Below, piece by piece: positions 36,444 to 45,345 of a stretch of 64,000 nucleotides of DNA. The notes under the pieces were generated by a model that ran no database searches, was not told where the DNA came from, and saw nothing but the letters and a program-made list of their open reading frames with translations. Within the stretch, counting starts at the first letter, position 1. Every line of letters begins with the position of its first letter. The position numbers were made by a program, and so were the translations under genes. This DNA comes from Aureimonas endophytica (GTDB taxonomy: Bacteria; Pseudomonadota; Alphaproteobacteria; Rhizobiales; Rhizobiaceae), in the NCBI RefSeq assembly GCF_014642635.1, contig NZ_BMIQ01000008.1, positions 1 to 64,000 on the forward strand. Direction: 5' to 3'.

Positions 36444-36465
36444 AGGCCGCCCCTGTGGACGGCCT
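36444..36465 (-). terminator. Rho-independent terminator
   Basis: On the reverse strand AGGCCG (36465-36460) pairs with CGGCCT (36449-36444) over a 10-base loop, followed by TTCTCTTT. It lies 25 bases after the deacetylase gene and ahead of the lysis cassette, so lysis genes need read-through, antitermination or their own promoter. Confidence 0.7.
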
Positions 36466-36489
36466 GTGGAAGACGGGAGAGGGTTGATG

Positions 36490-38445
36490 TCAGGCCGCGA
36501 GCATCTTGGCGACGGTCGAGGCCCAGTGCATCCGGCGCAGCGTCGGCATGGTCACGACCTTACCCTTGCCCTGCGCCTGTCCGTTGCCGAGCCAGTCGCG
36601 GAGAAGCTTGAACTCGTCGATGTTGAAGTTGATTCCACCCGAGGCCGTAGACGTCAGCTGGTGGATGTAGCAGCCGCCGGTGTAGCCGCCGTTTTCGAGG
36701 ATGTTGAGGTTGGGCAACATGTCGGAGTAGTTTTTCCCGGAGGTCGTGAAGCTCGGGAAATTGAGGGCCAGATCGCCAGGGCCGCCTCGCGTCATCCACA
36801 GCGCCTGCTCGGTCGTACGGGCCGACAGGATGCCGCATTGGTCGCGCAGGAAGTTGCGCATGGCCGGCGGATAGTAGAGCAGCGATTTGTCGATGAAATC
36901 CGCCGCCTTTGCCTGCGCCGGGATTGCCTGCGAAAGCGTCACTGTGGAGACCGCCGAGCCGCCGCCCGAGGCGACCGTCACGCCATCGGGGATGTTGGCC
37001 CCGCGGCAAGTCCAGCCATTCGGGACGTTGAGCGTCACGTCATTGGCATTGCCCGCGTCTCGGAATTTGACGACCGCCGTGCCATCCGTGACCATGATCG
37101 GGACGCCGGTCGCCGCCGGCAAGGAACCCACAGCGTCTCCTCGATAGTAGCCGTTCGGATAGCATAGGTCCCGGGTATGGTCGTCGGGGAAGCCGAGGCC
37201 GGTAAGCCAAGACCGCATCGTGTCGATACCCGTCTTGACGTCGGCCATCGTCTTGCCGGTCATCGGCAGGTCGTCTTGCGTCCCGTCAATGCCAACCGCC
37301 CATCCAGCGTTGAAGAGCTTGCGGACCTCCGACACCAATAGCTTGTCGCTAACGCGCCCCTCGCCCTGCTCGTCGTTGCCGATACGCTGCCCCGGACCGC
37401 ACGGCAGATAAAGCTGACCGACGAGACCGGCCTCCTGCATCAGCGGGAAGGCCTTATCGTACGAGTCCCGGAAACCGTCATCGAAGCTCAGAACGAAGAG
37501 CCAAAAGCCGGTCTTGGCGCCCATCAGAGCGTCGAAGTTGAGCCGGGTGTTGTAGGGCGACTGCTGCGAAGACAGGTTCGTTCGGAAAGTCGTCGCCGCC
37601 ACGCCCTTATGGGAGGCGGGGAAATTCCACTCGAGCTGACTGGAGCCGACGACGCGCTTGCCCGTGGGCCAGCCATTTCCGAGGCTCGTGGGGCTGAAAT
37701 ACTGGTAGGTGCCGGAGCGGCCGAATGCCAGAGCCACTTGGCTCTGGCTCTTCTCCGACTGGAGATCCAGCGCCATCATGATGTTCTTGTAGACGCTCGG
37801 GTCGATATTGAGCGCGGTGTTCTTGGTGATTTGCGGGGTCACACTGGGCAGGCCGTTGCCCTCCCAGTGGAGCATTCCGGCGCCCTCCAACTGGCCCGAC
37901 GTGAGGATCGTCGCGTTGAGCGTTGCACCGCCAAGAGCATACTCGGAAAGGGGGCCGTTGAAGCCGTCGAGCAGGTCGATGGCGCCCGAGAAGATGCCGC
38001 TTTCGATACTGTGGACGGGGCCGAAAATGACCTTGTTCTGACTCTTCGAGAAGAGCGAGACGGACACCTGCGAGGTCAGGCCGTTGAAGGAGTCGATCGC
38101 GTAGAGGCGCTTTTCGAACTCGCCCATCGACTGCCGCGACTGCGGCGCAGTGCCCTGCGGCCCGGCGCGCCACGAATAGATCGGATAGACGTCCGCGCTG
38201 AGGCCAACGGCGTCCACGATCGCCTCAAAGACGTCGCCGTAACGCGGCGCAGCCCAGGAGGCCCCGGAGGTGACGACCGAAATCGTCACGCTGTTGATCG
38301 TCGGCGTCGCGCCGCCGGGGAGGATGATCCCCGCTCCGATATAGCTGGCGACCTTAGACTTATTGGCGGCGATGCGTGCGGCGGCACGGGCCATGGTGAG
38401 CGCTCCGGCGATAGATTGGAGGAGATGCCGCCGGTCGATGATCAT
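36490..38445 (-). CDS. Phage protein with NodB-type polysaccharide deacetylase domain
   Basis: 651 residues. An N-terminal part (~1-300) is strand-rich and looks structural. From about residue 314 there is a carbohydrate-esterase-4 fold: VLSFDDGFRDSYDKAFPLMQ gives the metal-binding SFDDG, followed by AGLVGQLYLPCG and WAVGIDGTQDDLPM. The fold's usual H-x3-H metal site is not obvious. N terminus DRRHLLQSIAGALTMA resembles a Tat signal. The gene sits where tail fibres and receptor-binding proteins lie, so it probably deacetylates host surface glycan during adsorption. A moron acting on the lysogen surface is the alternative. Confidence 0.75.
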   Translation of the reverse strand: MIIDRRHLLQSIAGALTMARAAARIAANKSKVASYIGAGIILPGGATPTINSVTISVVTSGASWAAPRYGDVFEAIVDAVGLSADVYPIYSWRAGPQGTAPQSRQSMGEFEKRLYAIDSFNGLTSQVSVSLFSKSQNKVIFGPVHSIESGIFSGAIDLLDGFNGPLSEYALGGATLNATILTSGQLEGAGMLHWEGNGLPSVTPQITKNTALNIDPSVYKNIMMALDLQSEKSQSQVALAFGRSGTYQYFSPTSLGNGWPTGKRVVGSSQLEWNFPASHKGVAATTFRTNLSSQQSPYNTRLNFDALMGAKTGFWLFVLSFDDGFRDSYDKAFPLMQEAGLVGQLYLPCGPGQRIGNDEQGEGRVSDKLLVSEVRKLFNAGWAVGIDGTQDDLPMTGKTMADVKTGIDTMRSWLTGLGFPDDHTRDLCYPNGYYRGDAVGSLPAATGVPIMVTDGTAVVKFRDAGNANDVTLNVPNGWTCRGANIPDGVTVASGGGSAVSTVTLSQAIPAQAKAADFIDKSLLYYPPAMRNFLRDQCGILSARTTEQALWMTRGGPGDLALNFPSFTTSGKNYSDMLPNLNILENGGYTGGCYIHQLTSTASGGINFNIDEFKLLRDWLGNGQAQGKGKVVTMPTLRRMHWASTVAKMLAA

Positions 38446-38493
38446 GGAGCCCGCTCACGTGGTCGGGCGTCCATATCGGTCGATGACGGAATG

Positions 38494-38515
38494 AAAAAGC
38501 CCGCTCAAGGCGGGC
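38494..38515 (-). terminator. Rho-independent terminator
   Basis: On the reverse strand GCCCGC (38515-38510) pairs with GCGGGC (38504-38499) around a 5-base loop, followed by five T. It is located just after the coiled-coil tail protein gene and before the deacetylase gene. Confidence 0.8.
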
Positions 38516-38545
38516 GATGGTGGATCGGGTGGTGGGAGGGTGGCG

Positions 38546-39187
38546 TCAGTAGCCGATGAGCTCGATCGTGACCGGTGTCCCGGCCGGGGCGACCCCGAAG
38601 GGCGAGGCGCCGATGAGCACGGTGGCGACGGATTTCATGACCTGCACGATGGCCGAACTCTTCATGGTCGCCGTGACCGTGCCGGTGATCATCTGCGAGC
38701 CGACCCAAGTCGTGACGACGGCGCCGATCGGCGGCGCGGTGAAGGGCTTTGCGATGTCGATCGTCGCGAGGCCAGCGGAGCCGGTGACCACGCCAGTATA
38801 GCGCTCGATGCGGATGAGCGGCTTATCCTCGATCGCCTTGACGCGAGTCCCCAAGGCGGCGTCGGCATCACCCCTCGCCTTCGCTTCCGCACTGACCGCG
38901 TCCGCCCTGGCCTTCGCTTCGGCCGCGATGGCATCCGCGCTCGCCTGATCGCCGGCGGCCCGCTTCTGCGCTTCGGCCGCAACGGCGTCCGAAAGAGTGC
39001 TGTCGGCCGTCGCGCGGGCCTTCTGTTCGGCAGCAATCGCAGGGCTGAAGTCTTGGCTGGCCGGCACGAGCGCTAGGATTGCGGACTTGAGCGTTTTCCA
39101 GCTGACGGGGAACGCCCGCTGCCTGCCATCGCCTTTGGCCTTGAAGGCCATCAGCGTGTCGTCGTCGTTAAGCGGCGAGTTGGACAT
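38546..39187 (-). CDS. Coiled-coil phage tail protein
   Basis: 213 residues. Residues ~50-110 are an alanine-rich repeated coiled coil (AAEQKARATADSTLSDAVAA, AAEAKARADAVSAEAKARG), the pattern of trimeric tail fibres. A strand-rich C terminus (IDIAKPFTAPPIGAVVTTW ...) would be the distal knob. Overlaps the upstream small gene by 20 bases and ends at a terminator. Confidence 0.7.
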   Translation of the reverse strand: MSNSPLNDDDTLMAFKAKGDGRQRAFPVSWKTLKSAILALVPASQDFSPAIAAEQKARATADSTLSDAVAAEAQKRAAGDQASADAIAAEAKARADAVSAEAKARGDADAALGTRVKAIEDKPLIRIERYTGVVTGSAGLATIDIAKPFTAPPIGAVVTTWVGSQMITGTVTATMKSSAIVQVMKSVATVLIGASPFGVAPAGTPVTIELIGY

Positions 39188-39524
39188 CCGGGACCCCCAC
39201 GGACGGCGATGCGAGGATATAGTCCCGCGCAGCCTGCGGGACGGACATGGCTTGGAAGGCGGCGGCGATCGCCGGGTAGGCAGGGTCGACGCCGTTTTCG
39301 AGGGTGAGGACCTTCAGCATCTCGGCCGGGTTCTGGGCGAGATAGGCCGCGAAATCGTCCCACATGCCCAGCTTCTCGATCCGCTGACGGAGCATAAAGA
39401 CCGGGATCAAGGCCGTGACGCCGGAGCTTGAGTCCGGATCGGAAGGGGCGTCGCCGATGAACGCGGCCTCCTCGTCGTCGGTCATCTCGACGCGCACGCC
39501 ATCGACCATCTGGTACAGAGGCAT
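39168..39524 (-). CDS. Hypothetical tail-region phage protein
   Basis: 118 residues: a short strand pair (MPLYQMVDGVRVEMTDDEEA), then a helical part (VFMLRQRIEKLGMWDDFAAY, AEMLKVLTLENGVDPAYPAI) . Such proteins lie between tail fibre genes in many phages and may be fibre-assembly factors; that is inference. ATG 39524 overlaps the upstream stop by one base. Confidence 0.65.
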   Translation of the reverse strand: MPLYQMVDGVRVEMTDDEEAAFIGDAPSDPDSSSGVTALIPVFMLRQRIEKLGMWDDFAAYLAQNPAEMLKVLTLENGVDPAYPAIAAAFQAMSVPQAARDYILASPSVGVPDVQLAA

Positions 39525-40279
39525 CAGTTCTCCCCGTAGATGCGGATATTTCCGGACACGACCGGCTGCGTGAAGATGAACTGCAACTGCTTTTTCACCC
39601 CGGTCGGGTTGCAGAGGAAGCCGCGCGAGTGAGCGTAATCACCGCCGCTGCCGGTCTTGCCGACGACGGTAGCCGCGCCGCGCCACCGCCCACCCATGCC
39701 GCCATCGGTCAGCGTCAGATCAACGGACAGATCGTCGTTTCCACCCGCGCCGGCGATGTCGGCGGAGCTCGCGACACCGTTGGCCGACACCGCGCCGTCG
39801 ACAGAACTCCTGCCATAGACCTGGAAGGCGTAGTCGCTGGCGCCCGAATGGATCGATCCGCCGGCAGGCCCGCACCGAAGGCGGATCACGCCGTCGGCGG
39901 TCAGCGCGATCCCGACAATCTTGACCCGGAACATCGAATATTCCGCCGGCAGGGTCACCGTGAGAAGGCTGAGGCCGGCGAGATCCGGCGAATTGTAAGC
40001 CTTGAGCAGCGCGGAGGCCTGCGCGTCCGGTTTGAACGTGTGCAGCGTCGGGTCGATCGAGCCGATGACGACCCATGCCGCGCCGTCGTACATCTTGACC
40101 AGCGGCTTGGCCGCCGTGGTCGTGTCGAGCCAGGGCATGCCCTTGACCGGGCTCGCCGGTGCCGTGCTGCCGCTGGATTGCGAGTAGATGGCTTCGAGGT
40201 TGGCCTGGAGCTCGGTGATGATCGGCGCCATGGGGCCGCTCGTCGGGAGCAATCTCTGGTCTGCTGTCGCCTGCGCCAT
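39524..40279 (-). CDS. Phage tail fibre-type structural protein
   Basis: 251 residues. The middle has SPVKGMPWLDTTTAAKPLVKMYDG, a recurring linker in phage tail fibres, after a short helical N terminus; the rest is strand-rich with glycine loops. ATG 40279 overlaps the tail tip gene stop (ATGA). A longer open frame starting at 41197 runs through the tail tip gene and is not used. Confidence 0.7.
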   Translation of the reverse strand: MAQATADQRLLPTSGPMAPIITELQANLEAIYSQSSGSTAPASPVKGMPWLDTTTAAKPLVKMYDGAAWVVIGSIDPTLHTFKPDAQASALLKAYNSPDLAGLSLLTVTLPAEYSMFRVKIVGIALTADGVIRLRCGPAGGSIHSGASDYAFQVYGRSSVDGAVSANGVASSADIAGAGGNDDLSVDLTLTDGGMGGRWRGAATVVGKTGSGGDYAHSRGFLCNPTGVKKQLQFIFTQPVVSGNIRIYGEN

Positions 40280-43200
40280 CAGATGATCCGTCTGCCGTAG
40301 CCCTTGGCGACCCAATCGAAGGTGCGTTGCACCGCCTGGCCGCTGCTGTTCTGGAAAGAGATGTCGAAGCCGGTCGGGCCGAGATTGGTGACGATCGCCC
40401 GATCGCCTGGCTGCAAGTTCTGGTCGCTCCGGCTGAGGCCATCGACCACCCGGAACGGCGGGGCGAACGAGACACGCTTGCCGGCGGTCGGCACGATGAC
40501 GTCGCGCCCGGCGTCGATCCGGTCCGGCATGTCGATCGTCACATGCAACAGCGAGACCTCCGGCGTGACCCCAAACGCCGTCGCCGCGAGGACGAGGCGA
40601 AACCGAAAGGCGCGCGCCGTGTAATCGCCCATGATGAGGCGCGACCAGTCCGACCAGTCGCCTTGCGCCGGGTCGCCCGTCGTCGTCGAGACCTGCACGT
40701 CGACCGTCCAGTCGGACGGCTCGACCCCGAAGACGTCGTCGACCGCGAAGATGTCCGGATACCCAAACACGTCCGCGAGCGAATTGAGGCCCTGCGCGAC
40801 CACCTCCGCCGTCAGCCGGGAAGTGTGGACCTCGCCGAGATCGGTGACGTCCGGCAAGGTGTATGTGCCGGTCGCCATATAGCCCTTGTCGCCGAGGAAG
40901 GCGTCGCCGTAGGCGAAGATGTCCGGCACCGAGAACGGGTCGAACGCAGCTGCGAGCCGCAGCGTCGCATCGACCTGCTCCGTGCCCTGATGGTCGCCGG
41001 TGAACGGCGCCATCTCGAACACCTCCTCGACCACGTTGCGCGCGATGAGGCCGGCGTTGGTGATGACGATGCTCGCCGCGGCGGCCGAATAGATCCCGCC
41101 ATAGGAGATGTGCTTGAGCAGGTATGTCCCGCTCTGGAACGGCACCTGCGCCGACAGGCCGAGCAGCCCAGTCGCGATCGGCACGGCGCTCGCCCACTCC
41201 GCGCCGGACGTCGCAGGCGTGTATCGGATTTCAGACGCGGCGACCGGCTCGTCCGGCTGATCCCAGGTGAGGTTGGCGACGTCGCCGAGCGGCGAGACAG
41301 CGAAGTTCACAGGGTCGGGCGCCGAGCGATACTGACCAGCGATCGACTTCAGCAGCGGCTCGGACCACGCCGACAGTCGCCCATTCGTCAGAACGGACCG
41401 CACGCGGAATGTCCAGCGGCCGGGGCTAAGGTTCGCGAACGACGTCTGGAGCGTCGTGGGGTCGGCGCGCAGGACGCGCCCGTATTGCGACGTCGCTTCG
41501 ACGATAAAATAGCTGATCGTCGCCTTGGTATAGGTCTGCCACAGGACGCTGGCGATATAGGTCGGCACTCCGCCGGAGACCTCGGTCCGCTCGGTGACCT
41601 TCAGCCCGTAGGGCGCCAGCGTCGCCGGATCGATCGGCGCGACGATGCCGCTGTCGTATTCGGGGATCGGCTGCGTGTCGGCATATTCGATCGCCGGCGC
41701 ATCGTCGACGAGGTCGACCTCGGCCGACAGGTCCTGGCCGGAGCGGATCTCCTTGACGCGGTAGACGCCCGCCGCCTTTCCTGCTGGCCCGAAGCTGCCA
41801 AGGTCACCTGCAGAGCGTCCGTTTCCAGCGGATGGCACGGCGCCGTTGCCGACAAGAGTGATCGTGTCGTGCACACCCTCTTGCGTGATCACCTCGCGAA
41901 TAAGGCTCGTGCCGCCCCGAAGCCGGAATTGAGCGGCATAGTTCTCGCCGGCGACCATCGTCACGGGCGTGTCCAGCGTCACCATCTGCCCGTTGACCGC
42001 GCGCACCCGGAAATCAGATTGCGAAATCAGCAGGTCTGGCACTGCGAGATAGACGCGATCACCTTTGTTGAAGCGCAGGTGCTCGATATCGACCGAGACG
42101 GTGATGATGGCCGGGCGTTGTTCGAACTCGGCCAGCCGGTAGCGCCCGTGCTTCTGGACGAGGCCGCGCTCGGTGACGCCGGGGAACTCGACTTGCTCGG
42201 TGAGCGTCGCATTCGACTTCGTGAAGCCGTCGTTGAAGACGAGACGCTCGTCCTCGATCCAGCCCTTGTCGCGGTCCTGATACTTGACCCGGAGGGCGTG
42301 CGGCTTCCGGCTGAACGTCTGCCGGCGTTTGAAGCCCCAGGTGTTGCGGGACGTCAGATGCTGGACGATCGGCGCATCGCTCGTCTCCCAGGCGACGGAC
42401 CACTTCCCATCGCGCAGGATCGGCACCCCCCGCCCGGCAGCGAACACGTCGCGCAGCGTCTCGAAGACGCTCGCCCGGAAGTCGCGCACCATATCGAAGG
42501 TGAAGCCCTTGGCGCGGCAGCGGTCGGCGAAGGCCTGGAGCGCTAGCAGGTCGACCTGCGCGTCCGAGCGCGCCCGGCGATTGCCCGGCCCCTGCAACAC
42601 GAGGCGGCCGAGATCGCCGGGATTGCGCGGGCGTTGGCCGTCGACCCAGGCGGTGCCGTTCCACGAGCGCCCGATCGTCTTCACCCGAGCCGTGAAATTG
42701 TCCGGCACGCCGTTCAGCTGCTTCGTCGCCCTGATCCGAAACGCCGTCATCGCGACCGGGATCTCGAACGAGGTCGCAGGCGCGTTGCGGAACGTGCGGA
42801 TGGCCGTCAGCGTGATGTTGTCGGCAATGTCGTCCTGCTCGTCGTCGTCATAGTCCTGCGTGTCACGGACGATGGCGAGGTCGTATTGCGCATTGCCCGG
42901 CAGGCCCGTGAACCGATAGGTCTCGCGCTTGGGGTCCGCGTCGTTGTCGCTCATATCCCAAGGGATCGTCGCGACGACGTTCTGCGTCCCGTACTGGTAG
43001 AGGATCGCGCTCCCCTTCACGACGAGGCGGTCCTTCGTCCCCTTCTTCTTGTTCAAATTGTAGATGCCGGCTTCCGCGACGAGGTCGAACTGGATCTCGA
43101 TCGCATCCTCGGCCGTCGATCGCTTGATCGGGCTGTCCTTCTTGGTGATCTGCACCGACATGCTGTCGGGCACGACCTGGCCAGGATAGAGGGTCTGCGT

Positions 43201-43929
43201 CTCGCCCGGATAGCCGGACAGCGTCTGCAACTCGACGTCGTCATAGTCGGAGACGAGGGTCTCGCCGAACTTGAGCTCGCTGATGTCGAGCGGCCCGACG
43301 CCCCAAACGATGACGCCGCGCACGAACTGCTCATCGCCGACGAACTCGGTATACGGCGCGGCGGCGTACTTGCCGGCCATGCGGACGTCGCCGAGAACGA
43401 CGGGGATCGGTTCCCACTTCGAGACCTCATTCCGAGGCCCGCCAATCGAATAGACTGTCTTCGGGACGTCGGCCTTGGTCGAGGCAGGCGGAAACAGGGC
43501 GTTGAGCGCCAGCGTGCCGACGAGGCCGACGCCGGCGGTGATGACGCCGACGAGAAACGGCGACAGGCCGCCGGCGGTCAGCACGGAGCCGAGCACCAAA
43601 AGGCCGATCGAAAACACGGCCTTGAGGATGCTGCCGACGCCCTTGCCAGCAACCGCCCGCACGAGCACATGGCCGCGCTTGACGCGCACCTTGCCCCACA
43701 TGTCGCGCGGCACGATCTCGCCGTCGATCTTCACGTCGGCGCCGGCGGCGAGGCGGCTCACTTCGCACTCGCGCTCGCAGGCCTCGACGATCTCGGCGAC
43801 CGACGAGCCGGCCAGAACGAGCACCGTCCGCGCCTCCATGCGCAGCGGATGCATCGCCGCGCTGACGACGAGCATCTGCTCCGGCGCGAGGATCTCGCCC
43901 GTCAGCGGTGCTTTGACGATGGCATTCAT
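40279..43929 (-). CDS. Tail tip / host specificity protein, TipJ-like (lambda gpJ type)
   Basis: 1216 residues. The N terminus contains two hydrophobic segments (KAVFSIGLLVLGSVLTAGGL, VGVITAGVGLVGTLALNALF) followed by TVYSIGGPRNEVSKWEPIPVV, the conserved start of the TipJ hub domain. Fibronectin-like domains follow (VTERTEVSGGVPTYIASVLW, SPGRWTFRVRSVLTNGRLSAWS). It forms the tail tip complex with the NlpC-type protein and is probably the central host-recognition hub. Confidence 0.88.
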   Translation of the reverse strand: MNAIVKAPLTGEILAPEQMLVVSAAMHPLRMEARTVLVLAGSSVAEIVEACERECEVSRLAAGADVKIDGEIVPRDMWGKVRVKRGHVLVRAVAGKGVGSILKAVFSIGLLVLGSVLTAGGLSPFLVGVITAGVGLVGTLALNALFPPASTKADVPKTVYSIGGPRNEVSKWEPIPVVLGDVRMAGKYAAAPYTEFVGDEQFVRGVIVWGVGPLDISELKFGETLVSDYDDVELQTLSGYPGETQTLYPGQVVPDSMSVQITKKDSPIKRSTAEDAIEIQFDLVAEAGIYNLNKKKGTKDRLVVKGSAILYQYGTQNVVATIPWDMSDNDADPKRETYRFTGLPGNAQYDLAIVRDTQDYDDDEQDDIADNITLTAIRTFRNAPATSFEIPVAMTAFRIRATKQLNGVPDNFTARVKTIGRSWNGTAWVDGQRPRNPGDLGRLVLQGPGNRRARSDAQVDLLALQAFADRCRAKGFTFDMVRDFRASVFETLRDVFAAGRGVPILRDGKWSVAWETSDAPIVQHLTSRNTWGFKRRQTFSRKPHALRVKYQDRDKGWIEDERLVFNDGFTKSNATLTEQVEFPGVTERGLVQKHGRYRLAEFEQRPAIITVSVDIEHLRFNKGDRVYLAVPDLLISQSDFRVRAVNGQMVTLDTPVTMVAGENYAAQFRLRGGTSLIREVITQEGVHDTITLVGNGAVPSAGNGRSAGDLGSFGPAGKAAGVYRVKEIRSGQDLSAEVDLVDDAPAIEYADTQPIPEYDSGIVAPIDPATLAPYGLKVTERTEVSGGVPTYIASVLWQTYTKATISYFIVEATSQYGRVLRADPTTLQTSFANLSPGRWTFRVRSVLTNGRLSAWSEPLLKSIAGQYRSAPDPVNFAVSPLGDVANLTWDQPDEPVAASEIRYTPATSGAEWASAVPIATGLLGLSAQVPFQSGTYLLKHISYGGIYSAAAASIVITNAGLIARNVVEEVFEMAPFTGDHQGTEQVDATLRLAAAFDPFSVPDIFAYGDAFLGDKGYMATGTYTLPDVTDLGEVHTSRLTAEVVAQGLNSLADVFGYPDIFAVDDVFGVEPSDWTVDVQVSTTTGDPAQGDWSDWSRLIMGDYTARAFRFRLVLAATAFGVTPEVSLLHVTIDMPDRIDAGRDVIVPTAGKRVSFAPPFRVVDGLSRSDQNLQPGDRAIVTNLGPTGFDISFQNSSGQAVQRTFDWVAKGYGRRII

Positions 43930-43932
43930 GAT

Positions 43933-44328
43933 CTAGGCGAGCGCCTCGTGGCGGTAGAAGCCCTCAATGCGAGGGCCGTAACGGAAGGTCGAATAAGGCT
44001 CAATGCAGCTGGTCTGATCGTGCGGCATGTGCAGCATGCAGCCAGCCCCGACGACGAGGCCGACATGCCAGGGGCGCTGATGGATGAGGACGAGATCCCA
44101 CGGCCGTTCGGCGCCGACACGGATCGGTCGCCACGGATCGCGCTCGTCGGCGATGAGGCCGCCGATCGCCGCCTTGTCCGAGGTGTCGCGATAGCGCCCG
44201 TCGTAGCTTGGCAGATCGACGCCGCGCGATGCCAGCGCCAATCGCACAAGACCCCAGCAATCGCACCCGGCCGGGTCTCGACCGCGATCAAGCCAGGGGA
44301 GCCCCACGAACGGATCAAAGGCGCTCAA
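43933..44328 (-). CDS. NlpC/P60 tail-tip peptidase (lambda gpK C-terminal type)
   Basis: 131 residues. Catalytic Cys in CDCWGLVRLAL, His in PWHVGLVVG and a further His in CMLHMPH, the NlpC/P60 pattern. It cleaves peptidoglycan cross-links during tail assembly or DNA entry. The start is TTG 44328, overlapping the upstream stop (TTGA), consistent with coupling. Confidence 0.85.
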   Translation of the reverse strand: MSAFDPFVGLPWLDRGRDPAGCDCWGLVRLALASRGVDLPSYDGRYRDTSDKAAIGGLIADERDPWRPIRVGAERPWDLVLIHQRPWHVGLVVGAGCMLHMPHDQTSCIEPYSTFRYGPRIEGFYRHEALA

Positions 44329-44480
44329 TGCGGACCGCCGGTCATCGCACAGAGGATGACCTGCCCGAGCGCGACGCCAATCCCGATCGCGACACCCTTG
44401 ATCGTCCAGCGGGCAAGAAAGACGGAAGCAGTTCCGACAGCCTCACCGAGACGGCGCGCCTTCTCATTTGGCCGGGACAT
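44325..44480 (-). CDS. Small membrane protein in the tail operon
   Basis: 51 residues with one or two hydrophobic segments (FLARWTIKGVAIGIGVALGQ) and an N terminus rich in charges (MSRPNEKARRLGEAVG). ATG 44480 overlaps the stop of the preceding gene (ATGA) and its stop overlaps the next start (TTGA), so it is clearly part of the coupled string. Function unknown. Confidence 0.75.
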   Translation of the reverse strand: MSRPNEKARRLGEAVGTASVFLARWTIKGVAIGIGVALGQVILCAMTGGPH

Positions 44481-44989
44481 CAGACGGTCGACCACAGGCC
44501 GCCGGCGTTCGACGGCGTGAAGTCGTAGCCGGGGAACGGCTCCTGCGTCAGCGCGTCGAGCGACAGCGACAGGACCGCGCTCCCCGCGTCGATCTCCGCC
44601 GACGTCATCTCGAAGTCCGGAAACGGCACCTCGACGACGTCGGGATGGCTGGCCGTCACGAGCTCGACCAGCACGCCTGGCGGCGTTGTGATGCTGGAGA
44701 TGAGCGGCGTCAGTTCGCGGCTGACGTTCTCGATCGTGATCTGCATAGCCGGTTCGACGTCGTCGCCCTCCTCCGGCAGCGACAGGCTGAAAGGGAGGAA
44801 CTCGTAAGTCTGTCCCCGACTGAGGGTGGCATAGCGGACCGGATCGTCCGAAATCCGCACCGTGTTGTGGTTCGAGACGCGGATCGGCGCGTCGAGGCTC
44901 GCGTGGGTGATGGTGAGGAGGACCACCACGGCCTCGTCCGTCTCGGGGTCATAGACCGCGCCGATGAACTCCGGCGACAGCGTCCTCAT
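44480..44989 (-). CDS. Tail tip assembly protein, DUF1833 family
   Basis: 169 residues: SPEFIGAVYDPETDEAVVVLLTITH then YEFLPFSLSLPEEGDDVEPAMQITIENVSRELTPLI, as in DUF1833 proteins of the gpL/gpM region. ATG 44989 overlaps the upstream stop (ATGA); an earlier ATG at 45082 lies inside that gene. Confidence 0.8.
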   Translation of the reverse strand: MRTLSPEFIGAVYDPETDEAVVVLLTITHASLDAPIRVSNHNTVRISDDPVRYATLSRGQTYEFLPFSLSLPEEGDDVEPAMQITIENVSRELTPLISSITTPPGVLVELVTASHPDVVEVPFPDFEMTSAEIDAGSAVLSLSLDALTQEPFPGYDFTPSNAGGLWSTV

Positions 44990-45345
44990 GGCAAGATCTC
45001 CAGCGAGAGTGAGACGCGCCAAGCCCCAGGGACGCCATAGGTCGACCATGTCGGCATACTGTCCGCGAAACGAACCAGCCACACGCCCGAAGCACTCTGC
45101 GCAGGGAACTGAAACGGCAGGGAGCCGCCGGCAAGGTCGCCATCTACGAAGGCGCGGAAGGTTGCCAATTGTGCTGCGGTCATGAGGATCGTGCCGCTAA
45201 CTGGACGGGCAGGCCGAAATCGCTGGCGCACCTTGCCCGGCCCGCCATCCATGGACGATCGCAGCCGACCGTCCCCCTGGCCCTCCTGATAGCCTTGCGC
45301 CTCCATCCGCTGAGATAGAGACGCAGGCCACACGGGAATTGCCAT
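44986..45345 (-). CDS. Phage tail protein, gpM-like position
   Basis: 119 residues, starting IPVWPASLSQRMEAQGYQEG and containing TAAQLATFRAFVDGDLAGGS, a pattern of short minor tail proteins following the tape measure gene. The start overlaps the tape measure stop by one base. Confidence 0.7.
   Translation of the reverse strand: MAIPVWPASLSQRMEAQGYQEGQGDGRLRSSMDGGPGKVRQRFRPARPVSGTILMTAAQLATFRAFVDGDLAGGSLPFQFPAQSASGVWLVRFADSMPTWSTYGVPGAWRVSLSLEILP

Noticed and set aside
40327-42546. 739-residue forward open frame within the tail tip gene
   Set aside because: Composition is dominated by arginine, histidine and aspartate; it is the antisense of the TipJ-like gene.
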